A stretch of DNA of 49,272 nucleotides from an uncultured Alphaproteobacteria bacterium (GTDB lineage: Bacteria; Pseudomonadota; Alphaproteobacteria; RF32; CAG-239), in NCBI GenBank assembly GCA_944392325.1, contig CALXWI010000007.1, positions 1-49,272 of the forward strand, given 5' to 3'. Under the pieces are notes generated by a model that was not told the DNA's origin, searched no databases, and saw nothing but the letters and a program-made list of their open reading frames with translations. This document shows positions 14,287-23,371 of the stretch, one piece after another; positions within the stretch are counted from its first letter, which is position 1, and every line of letters begins with the position of its first letter. Both the position numbers and the translations under genes were made by a program.

Positions 14287-15906
14287 GTGAATAATTTTAT
14301 TCAAACCATAAAGAATATGTCACCCGGCCGTTTGGTGTCTTTGGCCGGCGTAGTGCTGTTTTTAATTAGCTTTTTTGTGTATCTGGCCACCCAGCTTAAT
14401 ACCAAAGAGTATTCAGTATTATATACCGATTTGGATTTAGAAGATGCTAAACAAATCGTTGCTGAACTAGAAGCTTCTAATATTAAATATAAGCTCACCA
14501 AGAATGGTACGGAAATCCAAGTTCCGTCAGATGTCGTTAATAAGATGCGCGTCCAAACCGCAGAGTTGGCCTTGGAGTCTAAAGGTTCTAACGTTGGGTA
14601 TGAGATTTTTGATAACAGCGACGCGCTTGGTTCTACCAATTTTATGCAAAATGTTAACCTGATTCGCGCTCTTGAGGGAGAGTTAGCGCGCTCGGTTCGC
14701 AGCGTTGATAATATTAAAAGCGCTCGTGTTCATTTGGTTATGCCCAAAAGGGAAATGTTCTCCAAAGAGCAACAAAAGCCCTCAGCCTCAGTAGTTATTA
14801 AAACCATTCAAGGCCAGCTGAGCCCGCAAAGTGTCCAAGCTATTCAAAAGTTGATTGCGGCCTCAGTCCCCAAACTAGATGTTAAAGATGTCGCTATTGT
14901 TGACAGCTCCGGCAATCTGCTTACCGCAACTGAAAATAATGAGGTTGTGACAGCCAACCGCAATGAAAAAATGCGTTTGGAGATGGAGCAGCAAATTACC
15001 GACAACGTGCAAAAGCTACTGGAACAAGCGATTGGTAAAGACAATGTCCGCGCCCAAGTTAATATTGAAATGGACTTTGACCAAGTTGTTACTAATGAGG
15101 AAATTTTTGACCCAGATAGTCAGGTTGTCCGTTCTCAGGCGAGTATGAACGACAACTCTACTACTACCGAGCAAAATAATCCGGTTACGGTAGCCCAAAA
15201 CATACCCAATGGCGATAATGCTTTGCAGGGTAACGGCAGTGTTACGCAAAATGCCAAATCCGAGGAAACCATCAATTATGAGATTTCCAAAGTTGTTCGT
15301 AATAAGGTCAAAAATATGGGCACCATTCGCCGTTTGACAGCAGCAGTTGTTGTCGATGGTATTTATGAGCGCGATGCTGATGGTAAAAGAGTATATAAGA
15401 GCCGCTCTGAAGAAGAAATGCGCCAGTTAACAGAACTGGTCAAGTCAGCCGTAGGCTATGATGCCGACCGAGGGGATATGGTTGAGGTTGAAAACATCCG
15501 CTTTGCTTCCTTTGAGCCCGAGCTTGAAAAACCGGAAGAAATCCTTATTATGGGCTTTACCAAGGATGAACTTATCCGCATAGCCGAAGGCTTAGGTGTC
15601 GCGATTGTTGCAATTTTGGTAATTGTTTTGGTTATCAGACCGCTTATCAATAATGCCTTTGACGCCACCCCTCGAGGTACGGAAGCTCGTCTCCTTGGCG
15701 AAAATGCAGAGGAAGACAATCTGCTCCTGTCTAACTTCTTGAATGATGAAGGTGACAGCGTTGAAGATATGATAAATATGAGTAAAGTCGATGGACGCGT
15801 TAAGGTATCATCGCTCAAACGAGTTAACGACGTGGTTGAAAAGAACCCTGAAATGGCGGTCAGCATCATCCGCAGTTGGCTTTACCAAAATGATAATAAT
15901 AGTTAA
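14287..15906 (+). CDS. fliF: Flagellar MS-ring protein FliF
   Basis: 539 residues if started at the GTG at 14287, which has GGGG 6 bases upstream; an in-frame TTG at 14275 overlaps that site and is less likely. Transmembrane segment 1 is near residues 18-38, followed by the periplasmic YscJ/FliF ring-building domain (Y-S-V-L-Y-T-D-L-D, N-F-M-Q-N-V-N-L-I-R-A-L-E-G-E-L-A-R) and FliF C-terminal domain, with transmembrane segment 2 near 440-460. The cytoplasmic tail binds FliG. It heads the long operon fliF-fliG-fliH-fliN-flbD-flhA-flhF-flhG. No sigma-54 site is seen upstream; an early, class II-type promoter is expected but I could not place one. Confidence 0.92.
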   Translation: MNNFIQTIKNMSPGRLVSLAGVVLFLISFFVYLATQLNTKEYSVLYTDLDLEDAKQIVAELEASNIKYKLTKNGTEIQVPSDVVNKMRVQTAELALESKGSNVGYEIFDNSDALGSTNFMQNVNLIRALEGELARSVRSVDNIKSARVHLVMPKREMFSKEQQKPSASVVIKTIQGQLSPQSVQAIQKLIAASVPKLDVKDVAIVDSSGNLLTATENNEVVTANRNEKMRLEMEQQITDNVQKLLEQAIGKDNVRAQVNIEMDFDQVVTNEEIFDPDSQVVRSQASMNDNSTTTEQNNPVTVAQNIPNGDNALQGNGSVTQNAKSEETINYEISKVVRNKVKNMGTIRRLTAAVVVDGIYERDADGKRVYKSRSEEEMRQLTELVKSAVGYDADRGDMVEVENIRFASFEPELEKPEEILIMGFTKDELIRIAEGLGVAIVAILVIVLVIRPLINNAFDATPRGTEARLLGENAEEDNLLLSNFLNDEGDSVEDMINMSKVDGRVKVSSLKRVNDVVEKNPEMAVSIIRSWLYQNDNNS

Positions 15907-15917
15907 GGTGTAAGATA

Positions 15918-16940
15918 ATGAAGCAAAATGTAATAGATGATTATAATCTGCTTTCAGGCCAGCAAAAGGCGGCAATTTTAATGATGTCGCTTGATGAAGA
16001 TAAGTCTGCCGCCATCTTTGCCTTAATGGATGATGAGGAAATCAAAGAGCTCTCAGTTATTATGGCCAGCCTCGGTAAGGTTAACTCTAATGTTGTTGAG
16101 CAGCTTTTTGCTGAGTTTAATGATAAGCTTTCCAGCGCTGGCACCTTGATAGGTACTTATGAGTCAACTGAGCGCTTGCTGTCCAAGGCAATGGATAAAG
16201 AAAGAGTCGCTTCCATTATGGAAGAGATTAGAGGCCCGGCCGGTCGTACGATGTGGGATAAATTGGGTAATGTAAACGAGCACGTTTTAGCCAACTACCT
16301 CAAGAACGAATATCCGCAAACCATTGCGGTTATCTTGTCAAAAATCAGACCCGAACATGCCGCTAAAGTAATCGCCTTATTGCCGGAAAACTTTGCTATG
16401 GAAATTGTAATGCGTATGTTGCGTATGGATTCTGTTCAAAAAGAGGTCTTGGATGGCTTAGAGAAGACTTTGCGTAAAGAGTTTATGAGTAACTTGTCCA
16501 AATCTACCCGTCGCGATTCGCATGAGTTAATCGCCGACATTTTCAACTCTTTAGATCGCGGCACAGAAACCCGCTTTATGGATGCCTTGGAAGACCGCAA
16601 TCCGGAATCTGCCGAGCGTGTCAAATCACTTATGTTTACGTTTGAAGACTTGGTTCGTGTCGATTCTCAGGGTATCCAAATATTGTTGCGTAATATTGAT
16701 AAAGATAAACTGGCGATTGCCTTGAAAGGCTCTTCAGACACCATCAAAGATTTGTTCTTTAGCAATATGTCATCACGTGCTGGTAAGATTATTAAAGAAG
16801 ATATGGAGGCCATGGGGCCGGTTCGCTTGCGTGATGTAGAAGAGGCTCAGCTCTATATTGTTAATACGACCAAAGAACTTTCTAACGCCGGAGAGATAGT
16901 CATCAGCGAAGGCAAAGACAGTGACGAGATGATTTATTAA
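15918..16940 (+). CDS. fliG: Flagellar motor switch protein FliG
   Basis: 340 residues, 11 bases after fliF. The three FliG domains are visible: the N-terminal domain binding FliF, the middle domain, and the C-terminal torque domain with the charged helix (I-L-L-R-N-I-D-K-D-K-L, S-S-R-A-G, E-D-M-E-A-M-G-P-V-R-L-R-D-V-E). The signature E-H-P-Q-T of the middle domain reads E-Y-P-Q-T here (131-135). FliG forms the rotor ring that interacts with the stator, and works with FliN (encoded two genes on) and FliM (not in the window). Confidence 0.94.
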   Translation: MKQNVIDDYNLLSGQQKAAILMMSLDEDKSAAIFALMDDEEIKELSVIMASLGKVNSNVVEQLFAEFNDKLSSAGTLIGTYESTERLLSKAMDKERVASIMEEIRGPAGRTMWDKLGNVNEHVLANYLKNEYPQTIAVILSKIRPEHAAKVIALLPENFAMEIVMRMLRMDSVQKEVLDGLEKTLRKEFMSNLSKSTRRDSHELIADIFNSLDRGTETRFMDALEDRNPESAERVKSLMFTFEDLVRVDSQGIQILLRNIDKDKLAIALKGSSDTIKDLFFSNMSSRAGKIIKEDMEAMGPVRLRDVEEAQLYIVNTTKELSNAGEIVISEGKDSDEMIY

Positions 16941-16953
16941 GGTAGTAGATTCT

Positions 16954-17721
16954 ATGTCCGAATATACAAAATTTATGTTTGATAATTTTGTTTTAGAGGA
17001 TGACAATCGTCCGACCTCGGTTTTGGCCGAAGCTCCCGAAGAAATCGAGCTCCCGTCCACCGACACAGCTATCCAGGCTCCCATAGATGATGCCCATATA
17101 ATCGAAGCTGAAGTCGAGCCTGAGCCGGAGCCAGAGCCAGTGCCTGAACCAGAACCCGAGCCTATAGAAGTCGAGCCCGAGCCCGTCGAGCCAACCTTCA
17201 GCGAGGCTGAAGTTGCCCAAAAGGTACAAGCCGCTGAAACCGAAGCCTATCAGAAGGGCTTGGATGAGGCCAAACAGTCGGAAGAAGCCGCCGCCAATGC
17301 TTTATTATTAAAAATTGATGCCTCCCTATCTCAGGTCTTAGCCGATAATGAGCAAGCCAGACAAGCGCTATCTCAAGAATTTAGAACAATGGCTCAACAA
17401 ATGCTAACCACTTTGGTTCCCACCTTGCAAGCGGAGCAAGCATCAAATATTATTGAAAAGTTTTTAGAGGATAATTTTAAGAATTTTTCTCACGAAGTTA
17501 AGTTGTCTTTTTATTTTAACCCTGCTATAATCATGCAGGCTCAAGCCATATTAGGACGCTTGGCTCATAAAAATGATTTCGAGGGCAAGATAACCTTGCA
17601 TAAAGATTCTTCTCTTGAAATCGGAGATTGTCGGGTCGAATGGGCCGACGGAGGAGTGGAGTATAGCAACGAAGGTATGCGCCGCGCCGCAGAAGAACTT
17701 TTATATACAGATAAAGAGTAA
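16954..17721 (+). CDS. fliH: Flagellar export ATPase regulator FliH
   Basis: 255 residues between fliG and fliN, the usual place of fliH. The N-terminal part holds a Pro/Glu tract at about residues 50-75 (alternating E-P and V-E-P), then a coiled-coil with Ala/Glu/Gln heptads (about 85-170), and a C-terminal FliH/HrpE domain (L-S-F-Y-F-N-P, I-T-L-H-K-D, G-D-C-R-V-E-W-A-D-G-G). The last motif, W-x-D-G-G, is typical of the FliH C-terminus. FliH binds the ATPase FliI and docks it at the export gate. The Glu/Pro tract is presumably a flexible linker. FliI is not present here. Confidence 0.85.
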   Translation: MSEYTKFMFDNFVLEDDNRPTSVLAEAPEEIELPSTDTAIQAPIDDAHIIEAEVEPEPEPEPVPEPEPEPIEVEPEPVEPTFSEAEVAQKVQAAETEAYQKGLDEAKQSEEAAANALLLKIDASLSQVLADNEQARQALSQEFRTMAQQMLTTLVPTLQAEQASNIIEKFLEDNFKNFSHEVKLSFYFNPAIIMQAQAILGRLAHKNDFEGKITLHKDSSLEIGDCRVEWADGGVEYSNEGMRRAAEELLYTDKE

Positions 17722-17733
17722 TGGAGTAACACA

Positions 17734-18087
17734 ATGAGTGACAATCTGAATTTGGATGAGATGAGCGACAGCCAGACTGAAACAGATGATCCGGTATTAA
17801 AGAAAGATTCCAATCTGGATAACTTTGATATTCCAAGTTCGGCCGCTGATTTGGAACCTGTTTATGAAATACCGGTAAAAGTATCTGCGATTTTGGGTAA
17901 GACCCATATGACCGTAAGCCAATTGTTGAAGCTAAACAAAGGCGCAATAATTGAGCTTGATAAAAAGGTTGGCGAGGCCATAGATATTTATGTCAACAAT
18001 AACTTGGTTGCCCGCGGAGAGGTTGTGGTTGTTGACGATAAACTTGGTATCACCATGACCGAGGTTGTTAAATCGGCAAACAAATAA
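17734..18087 (+). CDS. fliN: Flagellar motor switch protein FliN
   Basis: 117 residues. An acidic, Ser/Asp-rich N-terminal tail (1-40) is followed by a SpoA/FliN domain (about 42-113): I-P-V-K-V-S-A-I-L-G-K, L-L-K-L-N-K-G-A-I-I-E-L-D, V-N-N-N-L-V-A-R-G-E-V-V-V-V and G-I-T-M-T-E-V. FliN forms the lower C-ring with FliM and is a docking site for FliH. ATG at 17734 with GGAG upstream. It sits directly before flbD, as in many alphaproteobacteria. Confidence 0.93.
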   Translation: MSDNLNLDEMSDSQTETDDPVLKKDSNLDNFDIPSSAADLEPVYEIPVKVSAILGKTHMTVSQLLKLNKGAIIELDKKVGEAIDIYVNNNLVARGEVVVVDDKLGITMTEVVKSANK

Positions 18088-18111
18088 AGGTAGAAAGAGG
18101 TTTTTTTAACT

Positions 18112-19434
18112 ATGGAGTTATTAATAGTCGGCACATTGGAAGGTCAAATTGGCGCAGCAAGTAAGATTGCTTTAGCACAGGGTGGCCATGTCTCCTTAGC
18201 TGACGATATTGAGCCGGCGATGGATATTTTGCGCTCAGGCAAAGCCATAGAGTTGGTAATGATAGATGTCAAACTTGATGTCTATAAGTTTATCCAACAA
18301 CTTGAAAATGAAAGAATTAATGTCTTAGTTGTAGCCTGTGGTGTTGCTAATGATACTAGCTTGGCGGTTAAGGCCATCAAAGCCGGCGCTAAAGAATATA
18401 TTCCGTTGCCCCCAGACGCTGAGTTAATAGGTGCCGTTTTGGCAGCAGCTACTAGGGAAAATCACGCTCTTATTTATGGGGATAAAAAGACCGAGGCCGT
18501 TTTGAAAATGGCCAAGCAGGTAGCCCCGTCTGAGGCCAACATTTTGCTTACCGGAGAATCTGGTACCGGTAAAGAAATCTTTTCGCGTTTTATTCATGAC
18601 AACTCTAAACGCGCGAACAAAAAATTCGTTGCTGTCAACTGCGCCGCCATTCCTGAAACCCTGCTGGAATCAGAGCTCTTTGGTTATGAGAAAGGAGCTT
18701 TTACAGGGGCCGTAGCACGCCGTATCGGCAAGTTTGAAGAAGCTTCTGACGGCACCTTATTGCTTGATGAAATCTCTGAGATGGATATCAAAATCCAGTC
18801 CAAATTGCTCCGCGCAATTCAAGAAAAAGAAATTGACCGTATTGGCGGCAAAGCTCCGATTAAAGTTAATACGCGTATTATCGCCACATCTAACCGCAAT
18901 TTGGCTGAAGCCGTAAAAAACGGTACCTTCCGCCAAGATTTATACTACCGCTTAAATGTTGTTAATATTAATATTCCGCCTTTGCGTGAGCGCAGCGGAG
19001 ATATTAAGGTTTTGGCCAAACATTTTGCCAAGAAGTACTCTGAACTTAATGAGATTCCGCTCAAACCATTGTCGACAGCAGCTGAGGCTAAACTTGAAAA
19101 TTACCTTTGGCCGGGTAATGTCCGCGAGCTTGAAAATACTATGCACCGCGCCGTATTAATGAGCATCGGTGATGAGATTGATGAAAACGCCATTATATTA
19201 AATGATCCGGATTCGGTTATCAATAAACCTGAAGTCGGAGAGGTTATGAGTGGTGGAGAGTTTATAGGTCGCACGGTTGCCAATGTGGAAAGAGATTTAA
19301 TTATTGATACCTTAAAGCATACGCTAGGCAATCGCACTACCGCGGCTAATATTTTGGGTATATCAATTCGCACTTTGCGTAACAAACTAAAACAATATGA
19401 GGAAGAGGGCTTCTCAGTCCCAGCAGGAAAATAA
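18112..19434 (+). CDS. flbD: Sigma-54-dependent flagellar regulator FlbD
   Basis: 440 residues. The N-terminal receiver-like domain (1-115) has Asp52 in the phosphoacceptor position but lacks the usual acidic pair near the start. Its segments V-V-A-C-G-V, A-I-K-A-G-A-K-E and I-P-L-P-P-D-A-E-L-I resemble Caulobacter FlbD. The AAA+ domain (about 125-360) has Walker A G-E-S-G-T-G-K-E (148-155) and G-A-F-T-G-A (195-200), which contacts sigma-54. A Fis-type helix-turn-helix ends the protein (T-A-A-N-I-L-G-I-S-I-R-T-L-R-N-K-L). FlbD activates late flagellar promoters and represses early ones, normally with the trans-acting factor FliX (not here). Its obvious target in this window is the promoter at 6032. 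Confidence 0.92.
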   Translation: MELLIVGTLEGQIGAASKIALAQGGHVSLADDIEPAMDILRSGKAIELVMIDVKLDVYKFIQQLENERINVLVVACGVANDTSLAVKAIKAGAKEYIPLPPDAELIGAVLAAATRENHALIYGDKKTEAVLKMAKQVAPSEANILLTGESGTGKEIFSRFIHDNSKRANKKFVAVNCAAIPETLLESELFGYEKGAFTGAVARRIGKFEEASDGTLLLDEISEMDIKIQSKLLRAIQEKEIDRIGGKAPIKVNTRIIATSNRNLAEAVKNGTFRQDLYYRLNVVNINIPPLRERSGDIKVLAKHFAKKYSELNEIPLKPLSTAAEAKLENYLWPGNVRELENTMHRAVLMSIGDEIDENAIILNDPDSVINKPEVGEVMSGGEFIGRTVANVERDLIIDTLKHTLGNRTTAANILGISIRTLRNKLKQYEEEGFSVPAGK

Positions 19435-19440
19435 CGTTAA

Positions 19441-21564
19441 ATGGCAAAACAACCTCAAAATAGTGGTAAAATGTTCGGAGGCAAATCTTTTAAAGATTTG
19501 CTGGTTTCTTCTACCAAACGTGGTGACTTATTCTTTGCGTTGACCATTATCATTATGCTTGTCATTTTGATTATGCCAATGCCCGCATGGTTGCTTGATA
19601 TAGCCCTGGCATTTTCCATAACCATATCTTGTTTGGTTTTGATGACGGCAATTTTTATTGAGAAACCTAACGAGTTTAATGCTTTTCCTTTAGTTTTATT
19701 GATAACCACTATGTATCGTTTGTCACTAAACCTCGCTTCAACGCGTCTGATTTTGGCTGATGGGTACAAAGGCCCCGATGCCGCCGGTGAGGTCATCAAA
19801 GCTTTTGGTGGCTTTATTATGGGCAACAACTTTGTTATAGGTGTCATTGTATTTGCCATTTTGGTTATCGTAAACTTTGTCGTTATTACCAAAGGTTCAG
19901 GGCGTATTGCCGAGGTTGCCGCCCGCTTTGCTTTGGATGCTATGCCCGGTAAGCAAATGGCCATTGATGCCGACTTGTCTTCCGGCCTGATTAACGAAGA
20001 TGAAGCCCGTGCCCGCCGAGAAGATTTATCCAAAGAAAGCGCATTCTACGGAGCCATGGATGGTGCGTCCAAATTCGTCCGCGGAGATGCTATCGCCGGT
20101 TTGCTTATTACCTTTATTAACATTATTGCCGGTATTATTATCGGAATGGTTCAAAATGGTATGAGCTTTGCTGATGCCGCAGAGACTTACACACGTTTAA
20201 CTGTTGGTGATGGCTTGGTATCACAAGTTCCGGCCTTGATTATTTCCGTTGCCGCCGGTATCTTGGTGTCTAAGGCCGGCATGACCGACGCCACCGACAA
20301 AGTTTTGTTTGCGCAGGTTTCCAATTATCCTAAAGCTCTGGGCATGAGCTCCTTTTTGGCCGTATGTTTAGGAATGCTTCCCGGAACCCCGGCTTTACCA
20401 TTCTTATTGTTAGCCGCTTTAACCGGAGCCACGGCTTATTATATGAACAAGCAACATATAGAGGCACAGGCCAAAGTTGCCGAGCAAAAAGCCCTAGAGC
20501 AAAAGCAAGGCAAGATGACCAAAGCATCAGAAGAGCCGATAGCCAATGCCTTGAAGATAGACTTAATCAGACTTGAAATCGGCTATGGCCTGCTACCGCT
20601 GATAAATGAAGAAAACAACCGCAAGCTTACCGACCAAATCAAAGCTTTGCGCCGCTCGTTGGCTATTGAGCTTGGCTTTGTTATGCCCTCAATTCGTATT
20701 CAAGATAATATGCAGCTTGAGCCCAACGAGTATAATATTTATATCAAAGAAGTCAAATCCGGTAAGGGCGAATTGCGTCCGACCCAGCTGTTGGTAATGG
20801 ATCCTCGCGGTGAAAATATTACCCTCCCGGGAGAGAACACCTTTGAGCCGACTTTTGGCCTTAAAGCCATGTGGATAGACCCCTCCTACCGAGAAGAAGC
20901 CATGTTTAGGGGCTATACAGTAGTAGATCCGGCCACGGTTGTCACCACTCATATTACAGAGCTGGTTAAGGAGAATATGCCTGAATTGCTATCCTACGCT
21001 GAAACGCAAAAACTCCTTGATGAGCTTGATAAAGACCAGCAAAAGTTGGTCAAAGAGCTCATCCCGAGCAAGGTTACCTTGGGCGCAGTACAAAGAGTTT
21101 TGCAAAACCTGTTGCAAGAGCGCATATCCATCCGCGATTTGCCTACTATTTTGGAAGGCATATCCGAGGCGGTAGCCTCCACCCGCAGCCTGATGATGAT
21201 AACCGAGCACGTTCGTACTCGTTTGGCGCGCCAAATTTCCAATGCCAATACCAACGAGATGGGAATTATCCCGTTGGTAACCTTATCTCCGGAGTGGGAG
21301 CAAGCTTTTGCAGAATCCTTAGTCGGGGAGGGCGACGACAAACAATTGGCCATGGCACCTTCAGCTTTGCAAGCCTTTATCTCCAAAGTCCGTACTACAC
21401 TTGAAGATTTGGCCATTAAGGGCGAAACCGCTGTGCTGTTGACGAGCCCTGGAATACGCCCCTTTGTCCGCTCGATTATTGAGCGTTTCCGCCCGATGAC
21501 GGTTGTAATGTCACAAAACGAGATTTACCCTAAGGCCAAAATCAAAACCGTAGGACAAATATAA
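19441..21564 (+). CDS. flhA: Flagellar export gate protein FlhA
   Basis: 707 residues, 6 bases after flbD. The N-terminal half holds about eight membrane segments and the FHIPEP family signature, with L-A-D-G-Y-K-G-P-D-A-A-G-E-V, M-G-N-N-F-V-I-G, G-S-G-R-I-A-E-V-A-A-R-F and D-A-M-P-G-K-Q-M-A-I-D-A-D. The C-terminal cytoplasmic domain (about 360-707) forms the nonameric ring that receives substrates and chaperones. The protein is an essential part of the type III export gate. FlhB, FliP, FliQ and FliR are elsewhere. Confidence 0.95.
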   Translation: MAKQPQNSGKMFGGKSFKDLLVSSTKRGDLFFALTIIIMLVILIMPMPAWLLDIALAFSITISCLVLMTAIFIEKPNEFNAFPLVLLITTMYRLSLNLASTRLILADGYKGPDAAGEVIKAFGGFIMGNNFVIGVIVFAILVIVNFVVITKGSGRIAEVAARFALDAMPGKQMAIDADLSSGLINEDEARARREDLSKESAFYGAMDGASKFVRGDAIAGLLITFINIIAGIIIGMVQNGMSFADAAETYTRLTVGDGLVSQVPALIISVAAGILVSKAGMTDATDKVLFAQVSNYPKALGMSSFLAVCLGMLPGTPALPFLLLAALTGATAYYMNKQHIEAQAKVAEQKALEQKQGKMTKASEEPIANALKIDLIRLEIGYGLLPLINEENNRKLTDQIKALRRSLAIELGFVMPSIRIQDNMQLEPNEYNIYIKEVKSGKGELRPTQLLVMDPRGENITLPGENTFEPTFGLKAMWIDPSYREEAMFRGYTVVDPATVVTTHITELVKENMPELLSYAETQKLLDELDKDQQKLVKELIPSKVTLGAVQRVLQNLLQERISIRDLPTILEGISEAVASTRSLMMITEHVRTRLARQISNANTNEMGIIPLVTLSPEWEQAFAESLVGEGDDKQLAMAPSALQAFISKVRTTLEDLAIKGETAVLLTSPGIRPFVRSIIERFRPMTVVMSQNEIYPKAKIKTVGQI

Positions 21565-21581
21565 CGGGAAGGGGTTAGGAT

Positions 21582-22556
21582 ATGCGCTTACAGCCTTTTA
21601 TAGCTCCTGATATTTCTGCCGCTTTGCTCCAAATCAAGACCAAACTCGGGGCTGATGCGGTCATTGTTTCAACTGAAAAATTGGCCGACGGCCAAGTCAA
21701 AGTTATGGCCGCGGTTGAAACCGAAGAACTTGCTTTTAATGATGATGAGCAAGTTGAAAGCTTATCTCCGCAAATTGTTTTTAATGAAAGTGAGCTTCGT
21801 CAAGGTTTGGAGTACCACGGCGTTCTTCCGGTTTGCAAAGATAAGATTTTAGCCAACTGCCGCCGCATTGCCGAAACCAAGCAGCTAGCTGATAGCCATA
21901 AGGTTCTGTCATCTTGCTTTTCACAGTTGTTTAAGTTTTATGATATTTTAGATACATCACGCCCGCTGAAAATGTTTATGGGAGTATCTGGCAGCGGCAA
22001 ATCCACAGGCATAGCCAAAGCCGCCACTTTGTGCAAAATCAAGCACCAAAGCTGCTGTATTATTAGCACCGACAACGTCCGAGCCGGAGCCAACCAACAG
22101 CTCAAAGCCTTTGCCGAGATATTGGAAACCCCGCTCATCTGCCTGCGTGATGCCAAAGATTTATACCGCTATGTTCAAAATCGCCGCCAGAATTATAATA
22201 TTATTTTGATAGATACTCCGGGAATTAACCCTTTTGTAGCCAAAGAAGTTGCGCAGCTCCGTACTTATGCCGAAGCCGTTGATGCCGAAATGATAATGAC
22301 TATGGACGCCGGTAAAAATGCGTGGGACGCGGTTGAAACCGCTGATGTCTTTGCCGGTATAGGTGCCGGTTGCCTGCTCCCAACCCGTATGGACTTAATC
22401 CACCGCATTGGTGGAGTATTGTCAATTGCCGGCCTCGTCGGCATGCGTCTGGGAGCTTCCGGAGTCAGTTCATCTATTGCCGATGGTATTGGCAGTCTTA
22501 CCGCCTCAACCTTGTCCCAACTGGTGCTAAACACCCCGAGCCTAAAAGGAAGATAA
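21582..22556 (+). CDS. flhF: Flagellar SRP-like GTPase FlhF
   Basis: 324 residues. A short N-terminal B-like region (I-K-T-K-L-G-A-D-A-V-I-V-S-T) precedes the NG domain. G1 is G-V-S-G-S-G-K-S-T (134-142), then S-T-D-N-V-R-A-G-A-N-Q-Q-L (G2/G3-like) and D-T-P-G near 211-214. The G4 motif reads T-R-M-D where SRP GTPases normally have T-K-x-D. FlhF sets the place of flagellum assembly, usually with FlhG. It is shorter than gammaproteobacterial FlhF because the basic and B regions are reduced. It lies between flhA and flhG. Confidence 0.88.
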   Translation: MRLQPFIAPDISAALLQIKTKLGADAVIVSTEKLADGQVKVMAAVETEELAFNDDEQVESLSPQIVFNESELRQGLEYHGVLPVCKDKILANCRRIAETKQLADSHKVLSSCFSQLFKFYDILDTSRPLKMFMGVSGSGKSTGIAKAATLCKIKHQSCCIISTDNVRAGANQQLKAFAEILETPLICLRDAKDLYRYVQNRRQNYNIILIDTPGINPFVAKEVAQLRTYAEAVDAEMIMTMDAGKNAWDAVETADVFAGIGAGCLLPTRMDLIHRIGGVLSIAGLVGMRLGASGVSSSIADGIGSLTASTLSQLVLNTPSLKGR

Positions 22557-22558
22557 TA

Positions 22559-23371
22559 ATGGAAGAGCTTAAACAAGAAGAAGTCAAACTTGCCGCTGGA
22601 GCCAGCACATCACATGTAGCCGCTCACGGCCGCAATATGATGGCGGTTGCCTCAGGTAAAGGCGGCGTTGGCAAGACTTGGTTTTCAATCACTTTAGCTC
22701 AGGCTTTAAGCGGTTTCAAGCAACGCACCCTTTTGTTTGATGGCGACTTAGGTTTGGCTAATGTAGATATCCAACTAGGCTTAATGATAAATTCTGATTT
22801 GGGCGATGTTATTACCGGAGCCAAAACCATCAACCAAGTAGTAACGCACAGCGACAAAGGCCACTTTGATGTTATTGCCGGTCGTTCCGGTTCGGCAGGT
22901 TTAGCCTCCATGCCGATAGGAAGGCTGCAAATTTTGGGAGAAGATTTATCTTTGCTGGCCTCTAATTATGATAAAATTATTTTAGATATGGGCGCCGGAG
23001 TAGAAAAACCGGTTCGGATTTTGTCCGGCATGGCAGAGCAGATAATTGTTTTGTGTACGGATGAGCCGACCTCGCTGACTGACGCTTATGCTTTTATCAA
23101 AATAATGACTCTCCAATATCCGGATAGTAAAATTTCTATTGTGGTCAATCAGGCCAATTCTCTGCGAGAGGGGCAAAGGACTTACGATACCTTGTTTAAG
23201 GCCTGCCAAAACTTTTTGAAGATAACGCCGCCGCTATTGGGCATAGTCCGTCGCGACACCCGCGTCCGCGATTCTATCCGCAACCAAGCCCCATTAATCA
23301 GCCGTTACCCGACATCGGAGGCCGCCGCTGATGTTATAGCTATTGCTCGAAAGCTTTTGCGCCATGAATAG
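22559..23371 (+). CDS. flhG: MinD-like ATPase FlhG (FleN)
   Basis: 270 residues from the ATG at 22559, two bases after flhF and preceded by AAAGGAAG. A longer in-frame extension to 22370 lies inside flhF and is rejected. The deviant Walker A is S-G-K-G-G-V-G-K-T-W, followed by D-G-D-L-G-L-A-N-V-D-I-Q-L-G-L and D-M-G-A-G-V-E. These are FlhG/MinD features. FlhG controls flagellar number, partly by stimulating FlhF GTPase activity. The C-terminus ends with R-K-L-L-R-H-E. The stop overlaps the next gene by 8 bases. Confidence 0.9.
   Translation: MEELKQEEVKLAAGASTSHVAAHGRNMMAVASGKGGVGKTWFSITLAQALSGFKQRTLLFDGDLGLANVDIQLGLMINSDLGDVITGAKTINQVVTHSDKGHFDVIAGRSGSAGLASMPIGRLQILGEDLSLLASNYDKIILDMGAGVEKPVRILSGMAEQIIVLCTDEPTSLTDAYAFIKIMTLQYPDSKISIVVNQANSLREGQRTYDTLFKACQNFLKITPPLLGIVRRDTRVRDSIRNQAPLISRYPTSEAAADVIAIARKLLRHE

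Noticed and set aside
17090..17190. Glu/Pro tract in fliH as a frameshift or assembly error
   Set aside because: The frame stays open and the conserved FliH C-terminus follows in the same frame; such tracts are plausible flexible linkers.
22370..22558. Upstream extension of flhG to 22370
   Set aside because: It lies within flhF, has no family similarity, and the ATG at 22559 has a good Shine-Dalgarno and begins the MinD-like protein normally.
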